Source: Thioploca ingrica (GTDB taxonomy: Bacteria > Pseudomonadota > Gammaproteobacteria > Beggiatoales > Beggiatoaceae). Taken from it: a stretch of DNA of 64,000 nt. Shown piece after piece: positions 27,598-37,533 of this stretch. The position numbers and the translations under genes were made by a program. Numbering within the stretch: the stretch's first letter is position 1; each line of letters starts with the position of its first letter. Under the pieces are notes generated by a model, which saw nothing but the letters and a program-made list of their open reading frames with translations, ran no database searches and was not told the origin of the DNA. The stretch is taken from NCBI GenBank assembly GCA_000828835.1, contig AP014633.1, forward strand, positions 2,914,001 through 2,978,000, in the 5' to 3' direction.

Positions 27598-29280
27598 CTA
27601 CTCATCGGTCACACAACCTTCTGAAGCATTCTTAACATTTTTAATATATTTATATAAAGTACCACGAGTTGCTTTATAAGGGGGGCTAGTCCATTGAGCT
27701 TGACGGCGGGCCATTTCTTCAGGGCTAATAGCTACATTTAATTGATTGTTGTGTGTATCGATGGTGATAATATCACCGTTTGTAATGACAGCAATTGGAC
27801 CCCCTTCTTGAGCTTCGGGTACAATGTGGCCAACAATAAAACCATGTGAACCACCGGAAAAGCGTCCATCGGTTATCAATGCGACCTCTTTGCCTAAACC
27901 GGCACCGATAATAGCCGAAGTTGGCGTGAGCATTTCTGGCATTCCGGGGCCGCCTTTCGGTCCTTCATAGCGAATAACTACAACATCACCTTTAACAATT
28001 TCTTTCCGCTCTAGCGCGGCGAGCATATCTTCTTCGCTGTCATAAACTTTAGCTGGACCAGTGAAACTAAGACCTTCTTTCCCAGTAATTTTAGCGACTG
28101 CACCACCCGGAGCCAAATTACCTTTCAGAATTTGAATATGTCCACTTGGTTTAATGGGATTTTCCAGCGGACGAATAATAGTTTGACCCGCTGCTAAATC
28201 GGGCACATGGGCTAAATTCTCGGCTACCGTTTTACCGGTGACGGTTAAACAATCGCCATTTAATAAACCTTGTGTTAACAAATATTTCATAACCGCCGGC
28301 GTACCACCAATATGGTGTAAATCTTCCATAACATATTGTCCACTGGGCTTCAGATCGGCAATAAAGGGTACTCGGTTACTGACTTGTTGAAAATCATCAA
28401 TCGTTAAGACCACATCAACTGCTTTGGCCATAGCAATTAAGTGTAACACGGCATTAGTAGAACCGCCCAAAGCCATGACAATGACTATCGCATTCTCAAA
28501 AGCGGCACGAGTCATAATATCACGGGGTTTAATATCTTGTTCCAGTAAATAACGAATAGCCGCACCGGCTTGAAAGCATTCGGTTAATTTCTTCGGATCC
28601 TCGGCTGGAATGGAGGAACTATAAGGTAAACTCATCCCCAGGGCTTCTATCGCGCAAGCCATGGTATTAGCCGTATACATTCCACCACAAGCACCCGCAC
28701 CTGGACAAGCTTGTTTCACAATCGCTTGACGTTCTTCTTCCGTAATGGTACCCGCAAGATATTGTCCATAAGATTGAAAAGCAGAAACAATATCTAAAGG
28801 TTGATTATGGTTATCATGACCCGGTTTAATAGTACCACCGTAAATCATTAAAGCGGGTCGATTTATCCGTCCCATAGCCATGAGACAACCCGGCATATTT
28901 TTATCACAACCCGGTAACGAAATGTTCGCATCGTACCATTGTCCACCCATGACGGTTTCAATGGAATCTGCAATTAAATCCCTTGATTGCAAAGAGAAAC
29001 TCATCCCTCGCGTTCCCATAGAAATCCCATCACTAACGCCAATCGTATTAAATCGCATCCCCACCATACCGGCGGCGATAACGCCTTCTTTAACTTGAGC
29101 GGCTAAATCTAATAAGTGCATGTTACAAGTATTACCTTCATACCAAACGCTAGCAATTCCCACTTGGGCTTTATTCATCTCCTCTGGCGTTAAGCCAGTA
29201 CCATAGAGCATAGCTTGAGAAGCGCCTTGTGATTTGGGCTGGGTAATTTTTCTACTGATTTTATTAATTGAATCGGTCAT
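27598..29280 (-). CDS. ilvD: Dihydroxy-acid dehydratase IlvD
   Basis: It dehydrates 2,3-dihydroxy acids in isoleucine, valine and pantothenate synthesis, with an Fe-S cluster. 560 residues, normal for the short form. Conserved parts include [28 protein letters not shown] and the C-terminal [16 protein letters not shown]. It converges with cbbQ and stands alone. The start ATG at 29280 is well placed. Confidence 0.97.
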   Translation of the reverse strand: MTDSINKISRKITQPKSQGASQAMLYGTGLTPEEMNKAQVGIASVWYEGNTCNMHLLDLAAQVKEGVIAAGMVGMRFNTIGVSDGISMGTRGMSFSLQSRDLIADSIETVMGGQWYDANISLPGCDKNMPGCLMAMGRINRPALMIYGGTIKPGHDNHNQPLDIVSAFQSYGQYLAGTITEEERQAIVKQACPGAGACGGMYTANTMACAIEALGMSLPYSSSIPAEDPKKLTECFQAGAAIRYLLEQDIKPRDIMTRAAFENAIVIVMALGGSTNAVLHLIAMAKAVDVVLTIDDFQQVSNRVPFIADLKPSGQYVMEDLHHIGGTPAVMKYLLTQGLLNGDCLTVTGKTVAENLAHVPDLAAGQTIIRPLENPIKPSGHIQILKGNLAPGGAVAKITGKEGLSFTGPAKVYDSEEDMLAALERKEIVKGDVVVIRYEGPKGGPGMPEMLTPTSAIIGAGLGKEVALITDGRFSGGSHGFIVGHIVPEAQEGGPIAVITNGDIITIDTHNNQLNVAISPEEMARRQAQWTSPPYKATRGTLYKYIKNVKNASEGCVTDE

Positions 29281-29299
29281 GTTATTTTCCTAAAAGTTG

Positions 29300-29344
29300 G
29301 GTAGTGCTCAAGCGGTCGTGATTTAAATGTAACCAGAGGTTGCC
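29300..29344 (+). repeat. Dispersed repeat, copy 1
   Basis: GGTAGTGCTCAAG (29300-29312) and TGTAACCAGAGGTTGC (29328-29343) recur in opposite orientation at 31131-31179, on the other side of the Cache-HAMP gene. The region 29345-29732 is AT-rich and holds no gene I can identify. Confidence 0.55.
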
Positions 29345-29732
29345 TTTTATTTGTTGCTATCAGACTCACTTTATTGCCAGTTTAGCACTATCTTAATAAT
29401 TGAATGGTACTGGATTACTTTAGCTTGATTATTTAGTAATTTCTAATTTTATTCAACTCGTTAATTAACTTATTCACGTACTATAAATAGTAAACTGGTA
29501 AAATGAAGCCTCATTTTAGGAATGCCTTTCCCCATGAGTATCTGTTATGATTCAATAGATAGTTAGTTAAAATAACCAGATAACGAATAAAACGAAAGTA
29601 GCTTCTTTTCTACCTACCTTAAAATAATTACCAAAATTATATGAATCAAAAATCATTAACGAATAAAAGTATTTTTCTCTGAATGGGTAATAACACCGGC
29701 AATTTTATTGATATTAAAGAAGGCGATTTGAC

Positions 29733-30971
29733 ATGAAAATTTACCATCGGTTAAGGACCAAATTAAGTATTGCTTTTATTATTGTGACGTTAATTCCAAC
29801 TTTAATTATCGGTATCTATGCTATACAAGTGGCTAGCCAAACTTTGCAAGCTCAGACTTTAGCCCAACAAACTGAACAGGTTAAAATCTTGGAAAACCTG
29901 ATCAGGTCATTTTTATCGATAGTTAAAAGTGATTTATCGTTTTTAAGTCAATCTGCACCGCTGCGAGAATATTTAAATTTACATATGGTTTTAATGTCAG
30001 ATTCTCAGGTTGAATCAGTGCCGACGAATTCAACAGAAGCAACTCAACAAGCGGTGCACAATATCTTAGAACAAAAACAAACCGCATTGGAACAAGAATT
30101 TCTGGCCTTTTCTCGTTCCCGTCAAATTTATTACCAAATCCGTTATCTAGACGAAATGGGTCAGGAAATAGCACGAGTGGATGCGGATGAATCCAAAAGT
30201 TGGATCGTTGCTAAAAAATTATTGCAAAACAATGCTGATCAAGATGATTTCAAAGGAACCATGCGCTTATCCAGTAAGCAACTTTTTATTTCCAAATTAG
30301 ATCTCAATCGTGAACAAGGGCAAATAGAAGTTCCTCATAAGCCGGTAATTCGTTATGCGGTTAATGTTTATTATCCTAATAATCAACGGGCTGGTATTGT
30401 CACGATTAATGTGAATCCCAATCAATTTCTTCAAGCGTTAGGAGATGCTTTTCTAATTGATCAAGAAGGTTTTTTTCTTCATCATCCGAATCCTAAAAAA
30501 GAGTGGGGTGGTCCTAACGATTTAAAAACGGGGGTTACTTTTGAAAAAGATTATCCGCAAATCGTTTCACAAGTACTTAATAAAAACGGTACCCTCAGTA
30601 CCAACACCGCCGCAATCTCTTACCAACGAATTATTGTCCCTGGCTCTTCACAACAGTGGACTTTATTGGTTTTACACCATACTCGTGAAATTTTTCAAAG
30701 TATAATAGAATTTCGCTTAGCATTTAATATCATTCTGGCCATCGCTATTCTCATCGCCATTTGGTTTGCTATTATTTTAAGTGCTAAGATTACTCGTCCC
30801 ATTGAACAGTTAACCCGTATTGCTGAGGCCATTAGTAGAGGTGAATTGATTGAAAATCGTGTAGAAATCCATGATAAAAGTGAAATTGGGCAGCTTGCTC
30901 AAGCCTTTGAGCGAATGCGAGTCAGCATGATTAAATCTTTTGAAAAACTTCGCAAACAATCTAGAATGTAA
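29733..30971 (+). CDS. Cache-HAMP membrane sensor lacking an output domain
   Basis: 412 residues. Membrane segments are at about 13-32 (AFIIVTLIPTLIIGIYAI) and 330-352 (FNIILAIAILIAIWFAIIL). The periplasmic region between looks like a double-Cache sensor (YYQIRYLDEMGQEIARVD; QEGFFLHHPNPK). A HAMP domain (LTRIAEAISRGELIE) ends the protein at residue 412. No kinase, MCP or GGDEF domain follows, and the next 270 bases do not continue the frame. A GAAGG site lies about 9 bases before the ATG. It may act through a separate partner, or be a truncated receptor. Confidence 0.8.
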   Translation: MKIYHRLRTKLSIAFIIVTLIPTLIIGIYAIQVASQTLQAQTLAQQTEQVKILENLIRSFLSIVKSDLSFLSQSAPLREYLNLHMVLMSDSQVESVPTNSTEATQQAVHNILEQKQTALEQEFLAFSRSRQIYYQIRYLDEMGQEIARVDADESKSWIVAKKLLQNNADQDDFKGTMRLSSKQLFISKLDLNREQGQIEVPHKPVIRYAVNVYYPNNQRAGIVTINVNPNQFLQALGDAFLIDQEGFFLHHPNPKKEWGGPNDLKTGVTFEKDYPQIVSQVLNKNGTLSTNTAAISYQRIIVPGSSQQWTLLVLHHTREIFQSIIEFRLAFNIILAIAILIAIWFAIILSAKITRPIEQLTRIAEAISRGELIENRVEIHDKSEIGQLAQAFERMRVSMIKSFEKLRKQSRM

Positions 30972-31130
30972 CGGTCCGATGAGAATGATTTTAGTCAGTC
31001 GACTTTTAAATCTAATTAATTATAATTATTGAGTCTCATTAATTTAAGCGTGATTAACAAATTTAGGCTGCTGAGATGGGTAGTACTCGGTGAATAGTAA
31101 GATTAACCCGGTCGCAACCAACCAGGGATT

Positions 31131-31179
31131 GCAACCGCTGGTTACACTAAAATAAAACCGCTATCTCTTGAGCACTACC
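31131..31179 (-). repeat. Dispersed repeat, copy 2 (inverted)
   Basis: The reverse complement of the repeat at 29300-29344: GCAACCGCTGGTTACA (31131-31146) and CTTGAGCACTACC (31167-31179). The two copies face each other around a 1.8-kb segment. Confidence 0.55.
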
Positions 31180-31245
31180 GAGGAGATGCGAGTTAAAATA
31201 CCTTGTTAAAAGTCTTTAATCTTTAACCAGTAACCCCCAATCAAG

Positions 31246-32130
31246 ATGAAAAGAATATTTTTATTATTGATCGAATTGATGTATTTTTGTCTGTTGCAGA
31301 ATTTCGTTTTTGCTCAAGCAGATGAAGAAACACCCCAACCGGAATCTAAACCCCCGGTTCAAGATAATCGGCGCACCGTGAAATTATCACCGCAATTGCG
31401 CAGCTTAGGAAGGGAAAAAAGTGTTCCAACCATTCCCATAGAAGCCATTCAACACTTTTTGACTCATCCACAGTTATTAACAGAGGAGGAGATTAATAAT
31501 AGTGGTTATATTATTGAAAATTCAGATGGGTCTTTACTTTCAACCGTTGGTGACTCCATTTATGTGAGAGGTCTTGATAATCAAGATCCGATTGGTAACC
31601 GATATGTCATTGTGCGTCCTGGACAAGGTTATCATGGTCCGCAAGCAGATGAAACCGAAGAAATTTTGGCGCAAGGGGCAATTTATTTGGGGGAAGCAAT
31701 CCTTAAAAATCAAGGTGATCCAGCTACATTGATGATTACTTCAGCACAACAGGAAATCAGAAAAGGCGATTTATTACTGCCCTTACAAGAACATCGTTTT
31801 GCGGAAGATTTTCATCCACATTCTCCAAAACAGTTGACCGATGCTTATATTATTGCGGTTACTGATGGCAGCTCGCTTATCGGTAAATATCAAGTCGTAG
31901 TGATTAATAAAGGACTCAATGAAGGTATGGAAAGAGGTCATCTCTTAGCCGTGATTAAAAATCCAAAAATAACAACCACTCGTCAGGAAGACGATGAAGA
32001 TAATGTCACCTTACCTAAGCAAAAAATTGGGAGTCTGTTAGTATTTCGGGTTTTCGATACCGTCAGTTACGCCTTAGTGATGACTGCTTCTTTACCGATT
32101 AGCCTGTTTGATGAAGTGACGGTCCCTTGA
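31246..32130 (+). CDS. LysM-family-like envelope protein upstream of dprA (no LysM domain seen)
   Basis: 294 residues with a signal peptide (about 1-24, ending VFAQA). From about residue 50 it follows the conserved protein that precedes dprA in gammaproteobacteria: IPIEAIQHFLTHPQLLTEEE, YIIENSDGSLLSTVGDSIYV, and a second repeat-like end. Homologues usually begin with a LysM peptidoglycan-binding domain; here that position holds only a short polar linker. The last bases overlap the dprA start by 4 (TTGA), so translation is coupled. Confidence 0.75.
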   Translation: MKRIFLLLIELMYFCLLQNFVFAQADEETPQPESKPPVQDNRRTVKLSPQLRSLGREKSVPTIPIEAIQHFLTHPQLLTEEEINNSGYIIENSDGSLLSTVGDSIYVRGLDNQDPIGNRYVIVRPGQGYHGPQADETEEILAQGAIYLGEAILKNQGDPATLMITSAQQEIRKGDLLLPLQEHRFAEDFHPHSPKQLTDAYIIAVTDGSSLIGKYQVVVINKGLNEGMERGHLLAVIKNPKITTTRQEDDEDNVTLPKQKIGSLLVFRVFDTVSYALVMTASLPISLFDEVTVP

Positions 32131-33320
32131 ATTTAAGAACCCAGGAAGAAGAATATTGGCTAGCTTTAGCACACGCCCCGGGAATTGGCCCAGTCCATTT
32201 TCTCCGTTTCCTGACTCATTTTGGTAGTCCACGTGCAGTTTTTGAAGCCGGACGCTCCGAATGGCAAAAATTAGGATTAAAAGCTGAATTGATTCATTAT
32301 CTGCAAAACCCAGACTGGCCTGCAGTTGACCAAGATAGACAATGGTTAGCTCAAGCCGGAAATTATTTACTGACTTTACATCATCCTAATTATCCATTTT
32401 ATTTACAACAAATTAGTGATCCACCCCCCTTATTATTTATTCATGGTGACTATACACTATTGTCTAGTAAACAATTAGCCATAGTAGGCACACGCTATCC
32501 CAGCCGGGAAGGAGAAAAAAATGCTCGAGAATTTGCCGAATATTTATCTCTGCAAGGATTTACCATTACGAGTGGCATGGCATTAGGAATTGATGGTGCT
32601 AGTCATTGGGGTGCTTTAGCCGGTAGCGGTAAAACCATTGCGGTAGCCGGAACCGGTCTCGATCGAGTTTATCCGGCACAACATCGCGATCTCGCTCATA
32701 AAATTGCTGCCAGTGGGGCATTAGTTTCCGAATTTTTTCCCGGCACCCCGGTAAGAAAAGGCCATTTTCCTCGTCGTAGTCGGATTGTCAGTGGCTTAAG
32801 TTTAGGAATTTTAGTAGTAGAAGCTCCGGAAAATAGTGGAGCACTCTATGCAGCACGGCATGCTGTTGAACAAAATCGAGAAGTGTTCGCGATTCCGGGA
32901 TCGATTCATAATCCCTTGGCAAAAGGTTGTCATCAATTAATTAAAGAAGGTTGTGCTAAATTGGTAGAAACGGTAGTCGATATTTTAGAAGAATTAAAAA
33001 TTTATGTACCCACACCTATCCAAACCGAACTCGATAGGTCTATTTCAACCCCCAAACCAGTGGCCATTAAGCCGTTGAATCACCCAACCTCAACGACTAA
33101 GCGGGATAGAGCTAGCCCAACTCACTTAGTGGATCAGAATGATTTGGAAGCAGATTATGTTTGCTTATTGAATCACTTAACCGCTGGTCCAACTTCGATT
33201 GATAATTTGGTTGAGGTGAGTGGATTGACGCCAGAAGCGATTTCGTCCATGCTGTTAATGCTTGAATTACGCGGCTTGGTAACCACCCAAGCTGGTGGTC
33301 TTTATACGCGACTTGGCTGA
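32127..33320 (+). CDS. dprA: DNA processing protein DprA
   Basis: Protects incoming single-stranded DNA and loads RecA in natural transformation. 397 residues from a TTG start that overlaps the previous stop. The Rossmann core has LAIVGTRYPSREG, SGMALGIDGASHWGAL, and FPGTPVRKGHFPRRSRIVSG, then NREVFAIPGSIHNPLAKGCH. The C-terminal winged-helix region (about 330-397) is the usual DprA-WH. It is the second gene of a conserved dprA-smg-topA-tsaC cluster. Confidence 0.96.
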   Translation: MNLRTQEEEYWLALAHAPGIGPVHFLRFLTHFGSPRAVFEAGRSEWQKLGLKAELIHYLQNPDWPAVDQDRQWLAQAGNYLLTLHHPNYPFYLQQISDPPPLLFIHGDYTLLSSKQLAIVGTRYPSREGEKNAREFAEYLSLQGFTITSGMALGIDGASHWGALAGSGKTIAVAGTGLDRVYPAQHRDLAHKIAASGALVSEFFPGTPVRKGHFPRRSRIVSGLSLGILVVEAPENSGALYAARHAVEQNREVFAIPGSIHNPLAKGCHQLIKEGCAKLVETVVDILEELKIYVPTPIQTELDRSISTPKPVAIKPLNHPTSTTKRDRASPTHLVDQNDLEADYVCLLNHLTAGPTSIDNLVEVSGLTPEAISSMLLMLELRGLVTTQAGGLYTRLG

Positions 33321-33331
33321 GGAGATAATGA

Positions 33332-33808
33332 GTGAAAGAAAATGTTTTGGATATTTTGATATATCTCTTTGAAAATTATATGGACGAAGAGATACCCTTA
33401 GCAGATGACCAGGAGTTTTTGCAACTGCAACTCGTCAATGCGGGCTTTCCCAGTACTGAAGTCAGCAAAGCTTTTACTTGGCTAGAAGGCTTAGCAGAAC
33501 AACCGGATATGATCTGCTCTCACAGTCAAGCCATAAAATCCACTCGGGTTTATTTGCCACAAGAATGTGAAAAGCTTGACTTAGAATGCCGTGGTTTTTT
33601 ACAGTTCTTGGAGTCTATCGAAATTCTCAATGCGACCAGTCGAGAACTCATCATCGATCGGGCGATGGCATTAGAAACCGACGATTTTGGATTACCACAA
33701 CTCAAATGGGTTATTTTAATGGTGTTATTTAACCAGCCAGGTTATGAAATGAATTTTACTTGGGTAGAAGATTTAGTTTACGAAGAACTCGATCGACAAT
33801 TACATTAA
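33332..33808 (+). CDS. smg: Smg family protein (DUF494)
   Basis: 158 residues starting with GTG at 33332, with GAGGAG about 8 bases upstream. The start VKENVLDILIYLFENYMDEE and the end YEELDRQLH fit the Smg family, which is conserved between dprA and topA in gammaproteobacteria. Function is unknown. Confidence 0.93.
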   Translation: MKENVLDILIYLFENYMDEEIPLADDQEFLQLQLVNAGFPSTEVSKAFTWLEGLAEQPDMICSHSQAIKSTRVYLPQECEKLDLECRGFLQFLESIEILNATSRELIIDRAMALETDDFGLPQLKWVILMVLFNQPGYEMNFTWVEDLVYEELDRQLH

Positions 33809-33883
33809 TATCAACTCATCGATTACATTAAAATTTAAGTTACTTTACACCTAAAGTACCCGTATTTCATTAAATTAGTTATT

Positions 33884-36205
33884 GTGAATAAAAATTTAGT
33901 TATTGTTGAATCGCCGGCTAAAGCCAAAACACTCAAAAAATACTTAGGTAAAGATTTTGAAGTATTGGCTTCTTTTGGTCATGTACGTGATTTACTTCCC
34001 AAAGAAGGAGCCGTTGATCCCGAACATGATTTTGCTATGAATTATCAATTGATTGAAAGAAATATTAAGCATGTTGATGCCATTAGTAAAGCCATGCAGC
34101 AGGCTGATGCCTTATATTTAGCCACCGACCCGGATAGGGAAGGTGAAGCGATTTCTTGGCATTTGTATGAAATTCTGAAAGATAAGCAAATGTTGCATAA
34201 TAAACCCGTTCATCGCATTGTGTTTCATGAAATCACGCCGACCGCTATTCAGGAAGCAGTAGCACATCCACGTGTGTTATCAATGGAATTGGTTAATGCC
34301 CAACAAGCTCGCCGAGCCTTGGACTACTTAGTCGGATTTAATTTATCGCCGCTGTTGTGGAAAAAGATTCGGCGGGGTTTGTCCGCCGGCCGGGTGCAAA
34401 GTCCAGCCTTGCGTTTAATTGTCGAACGGGAAGAAGCCATTGAAAAATTTCAACCGCAAGAATACTGGACTATTATCGCCGATTGTCAACAAAAATCACA
34501 ACGGTTTACTGCCAAATTAACGGTCTGGGAAGGTAAAAAACTAACCCAATTTAGTATCAGTCACTTAGAACAAGCGACTGAGATTAAAAATACTTTAATT
34601 CAATTGGCTCATGGAGAATTGCTGGTCGCCAAAGTTGACAAAAAACAACGGAAACGCCAACCTTCTGCTCCCTTTACGACTTCGACGTTACAACAAGAAG
34701 CCGCTCGTAAACTCGGTTTTACCACCAAACAAACGATGCAAATTGCGCAACAACTGTATGAAGGCATTGATACCGGTCAAGGTGCAGTCGGCTTAATTAC
34801 TTACATGCGCACCGATTCAGTTAATTTAGCTCAGGAAGCTTTAGCCGAAATCCGGGCGATGATTGAAGAACGTTATGGTCAAGAAAATATTCCTAAGCAA
34901 CCGCGCCAATATAAAACCAAAGCTAAAAACGCTCAAGAAGCCCATGAAGCCATTCGACCCACGGCAGCAAAATGCCATCCTGACGAATTAGGTGCTTATT
35001 TGACGCGCGAGCAACTCAAATTATATACCCTTATTTGGCAACGAACGATTGCTTGTCAAATGATTGATGCCCTTCTCGATACGGTAGCCGTTGATTTCAA
35101 TTGCGGTGAGAACCATCAATTTCGTGCCACCGGTTCAACGGTAGTTAATCCCGGTTTCATGGTGGTTTATCAAGAAAGCGTCGATGATCAAAAAATCGGA
35201 GAAGAAGACGAAAAAATGTTACCGCTATTCCAAGTCGGTGATCGAGTAAAACTGAAAGAAATTAAAGCAGATCAACATTTTACTGAACCGCCCCCCCGTT
35301 TCTCTGAAGCGAGTTTGGTAAAAAGCTTAGAAGAATATGGTATTGGGCGCCCGTCTACTTATGCCACGATTATTTCTACCCTGCAGCAACGTGAATATGT
35401 GAAATTAGAAAAAAAGCGGTTTATTGCGACCGACATTGGGCGTATCGTCAACAAATTTTTAACTGAACACTTTAACCAATACGTCGATTATGATTTTACG
35501 GCTCGACTGGAAGATGAGTTAGATGGCGTAGCGCGGGGTGAGCAACAGTGGATTCCTTTGATGGAACGGTTTTGGTCTAAATTCAAACAGCTTGTTGACG
35601 AAAAAACTCAAACGGTGCAACGCAAAGATGTTACGCAAGAAATATTAACTGAAACCTGTCCTCAATGTGAGAGTTTGTTAACGATTCGCTTAGGTAAACG
35701 CGGACGTTTTATTGGTTGCTCAGCTTACCCGAAATGTGATTACACTCGTAATTTAGAAAATGAAAATTCAGAAACAACGACTTCTTCTACTGCCACCACC
35801 GAAAAAGTAGAGGGACGTTCCTGTCCTACCTGTGGTTCAGAATTGCATATTAAACAAGGTCGTTACAATAAATTTATTGGTTGTAGCAATTATCCTCACT
35901 GTAAGTTTACTGAATCGTTGGAAAAACCAGTGGATAGCGGTATAACTTGCCCGGCGTGTCAACAAGGGACTTTAGTTAAGAAAAAATCACGGTATGGTAC
36001 TTTCTTTTACTCCTGTTCTGGTTATCCTCAATGTAAATACGCCATTCCTAACGAACCGGTTGCCGAAAGTTGTCCTCAGTGTCATTGGCCCATTTTAATG
36101 TTAAAAACCACTAAGCGACGCGGAACTGAAAAAGTTTGTCCACAGAAAGATTGTGATTATGCTGAACAAATTGTCACGGAAGAAGTCGGCTGTTCTGAAA
36201 ATTGA
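33884..36205 (+). CDS. topA: DNA topoisomerase I
   Basis: Relaxes negative supercoils. 773 residues from a GTG start. The Toprim domain has NLVIVESPAKAKTLKKYLG and LATDPDREGEAISWH. The active-site Tyr307 is in GLITYMRTDSVNLA. Four C-terminal Cys4 zinc ribbons are visible (CPQCESLL, CPTCGSEL, CPACQQGT, CPQCHWPI). It lies 75 bases after smg, and its stop is immediately followed by the tsaC start. Confidence 0.98.
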   Translation: MNKNLVIVESPAKAKTLKKYLGKDFEVLASFGHVRDLLPKEGAVDPEHDFAMNYQLIERNIKHVDAISKAMQQADALYLATDPDREGEAISWHLYEILKDKQMLHNKPVHRIVFHEITPTAIQEAVAHPRVLSMELVNAQQARRALDYLVGFNLSPLLWKKIRRGLSAGRVQSPALRLIVEREEAIEKFQPQEYWTIIADCQQKSQRFTAKLTVWEGKKLTQFSISHLEQATEIKNTLIQLAHGELLVAKVDKKQRKRQPSAPFTTSTLQQEAARKLGFTTKQTMQIAQQLYEGIDTGQGAVGLITYMRTDSVNLAQEALAEIRAMIEERYGQENIPKQPRQYKTKAKNAQEAHEAIRPTAAKCHPDELGAYLTREQLKLYTLIWQRTIACQMIDALLDTVAVDFNCGENHQFRATGSTVVNPGFMVVYQESVDDQKIGEEDEKMLPLFQVGDRVKLKEIKADQHFTEPPPRFSEASLVKSLEEYGIGRPSTYATIISTLQQREYVKLEKKRFIATDIGRIVNKFLTEHFNQYVDYDFTARLEDELDGVARGEQQWIPLMERFWSKFKQLVDEKTQTVQRKDVTQEILTETCPQCESLLTIRLGKRGRFIGCSAYPKCDYTRNLENENSETTTSSTATTEKVEGRSCPTCGSELHIKQGRYNKFIGCSNYPHCKFTESLEKPVDSGITCPACQQGTLVKKKSRYGTFFYSCSGYPQCKYAIPNEPVAESCPQCHWPILMLKTTKRRGTEKVCPQKDCDYAEQIVTEEVGCSEN

Positions 36206-36796
36206 TTGGCAGTGTTAGCAACACCGAACTCAGCAACCCGATTGAGTACTTGGCATCTCCAACAAGCACGCCGTCATCTGACTGCGGGCGGAATTATCGC
36301 TTATCCTACGGAAGCTGTTTACGGCTTAGGGTGTGATCCCTGGAATCAGCAAGCAGTCAACCGTCTCTTAGCACTGAAACGACGTTCTTGGCGAAAGGGA
36401 TTAATTCTCATTGCGGCAAATTATACTCAATTAATTCCTTTCCTAGAACCTTTAACACCGTTACTCGCCGCAAAAGTATTGGCAACATGGCCAGGTCCGA
36501 TAACTTGGTTATTACCGGCTCGAGCCAAAGTTCCCCATTGGTTATGCGGTCAATCAAGCCAATTAGCGGTACGAATTACGGCACAGGTTCAAGCCGCGCA
36601 ATTATGTCACATTTGGGGTGGTGCCTTAGTTTCCACGAGTGCCAATCTCAGTGGTCGATCGACTGCTAAAACCGCTTTAAAAGTACGACAAGTATTCGGG
36701 CAACAATTGGATTATATCGTCCCAGGAGAAGTGGGTGGCTTACCCCGTCCTAGCGCAATTCGAGATGCGCTCACGGATAAAGTGTTACGTTATTAA
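36206..36796 (+). CDS. tsaC: Threonylcarbamoyl-AMP synthase TsaC
   Basis: Makes threonylcarbamoyl-AMP for the t6A37 modification of tRNA. 196 residues, with TAGGIIAYPTEAVYGLGCDP, LALKRRSWRKGLILIA, and the C-terminal VSTSANLSG typical of the Sua5/YciO/YrdC family. A TTG at 36206 directly follows the topA stop; a GTG at 36212 is the alternative start. It is the last gene of the dprA-smg-topA cluster. Confidence 0.93.
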   Translation: MAVLATPNSATRLSTWHLQQARRHLTAGGIIAYPTEAVYGLGCDPWNQQAVNRLLALKRRSWRKGLILIAANYTQLIPFLEPLTPLLAAKVLATWPGPITWLLPARAKVPHWLCGQSSQLAVRITAQVQAAQLCHIWGGALVSTSANLSGRSTAKTALKVRQVFGQQLDYIVPGEVGGLPRPSAIRDALTDKVLRY

Positions 36797-36918
36797 TCAT
36801 AATCTAAAATCAACGGTGACCCAGATTTGTAGGTTGGGGTGAGCACCGCCAACCCCAACATCACCAAGCCTAACAGTGAAATTCCGTACAGCAGTGCCGC
36901 TGATTGCTTTCTTTTCAC
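36793..36918 (-). CDS. Possible small membrane protein
   Basis: An ORF of 41 residues from GTG 36918, with AGGAGG 9 bases upstream, to TAA 36793, which overlaps the tsaC stop on the other strand. The peptide begins KRKQSAALLYGISLLGLVML and has one membrane segment. Part of it is encoded by a short palindromic sequence (GTTGGGGTGAGCACC) that resembles a dispersed repeat. It may therefore be accidental, but the ribosome site is strong. Confidence 0.4.
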   Translation of the reverse strand: MKRKQSAALLYGISLLGLVMLGLAVLTPTYKSGSPLILDYD

Positions 36919-37099
36919 TGGCTATAACCTCCTACCATTTTGTAGCAAAGCTGACAAATTTGCTTTTTCCGACATAACAATAACAACAATTTATACCTAT
37001 TTTATCTTTATTTTCAATTAATTATTTCCTGGAATCTTTTTTGCTTTTACCTCACTTTACTTAAAAATATTGTTACTTTTGCAATAAATCATCCCTATT

Positions 37100-37515
<416 letters not shown>

Positions 37516-37533
37516 AAAGAGAGCCAATTCAGT

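Noticed and set aside
36839..37021. Plus-strand ORF of 60 codons before glnK
   Set aside because: It begins in a repeat-like sequence, and the opposite strand has the better ribosome site and membrane peptide.
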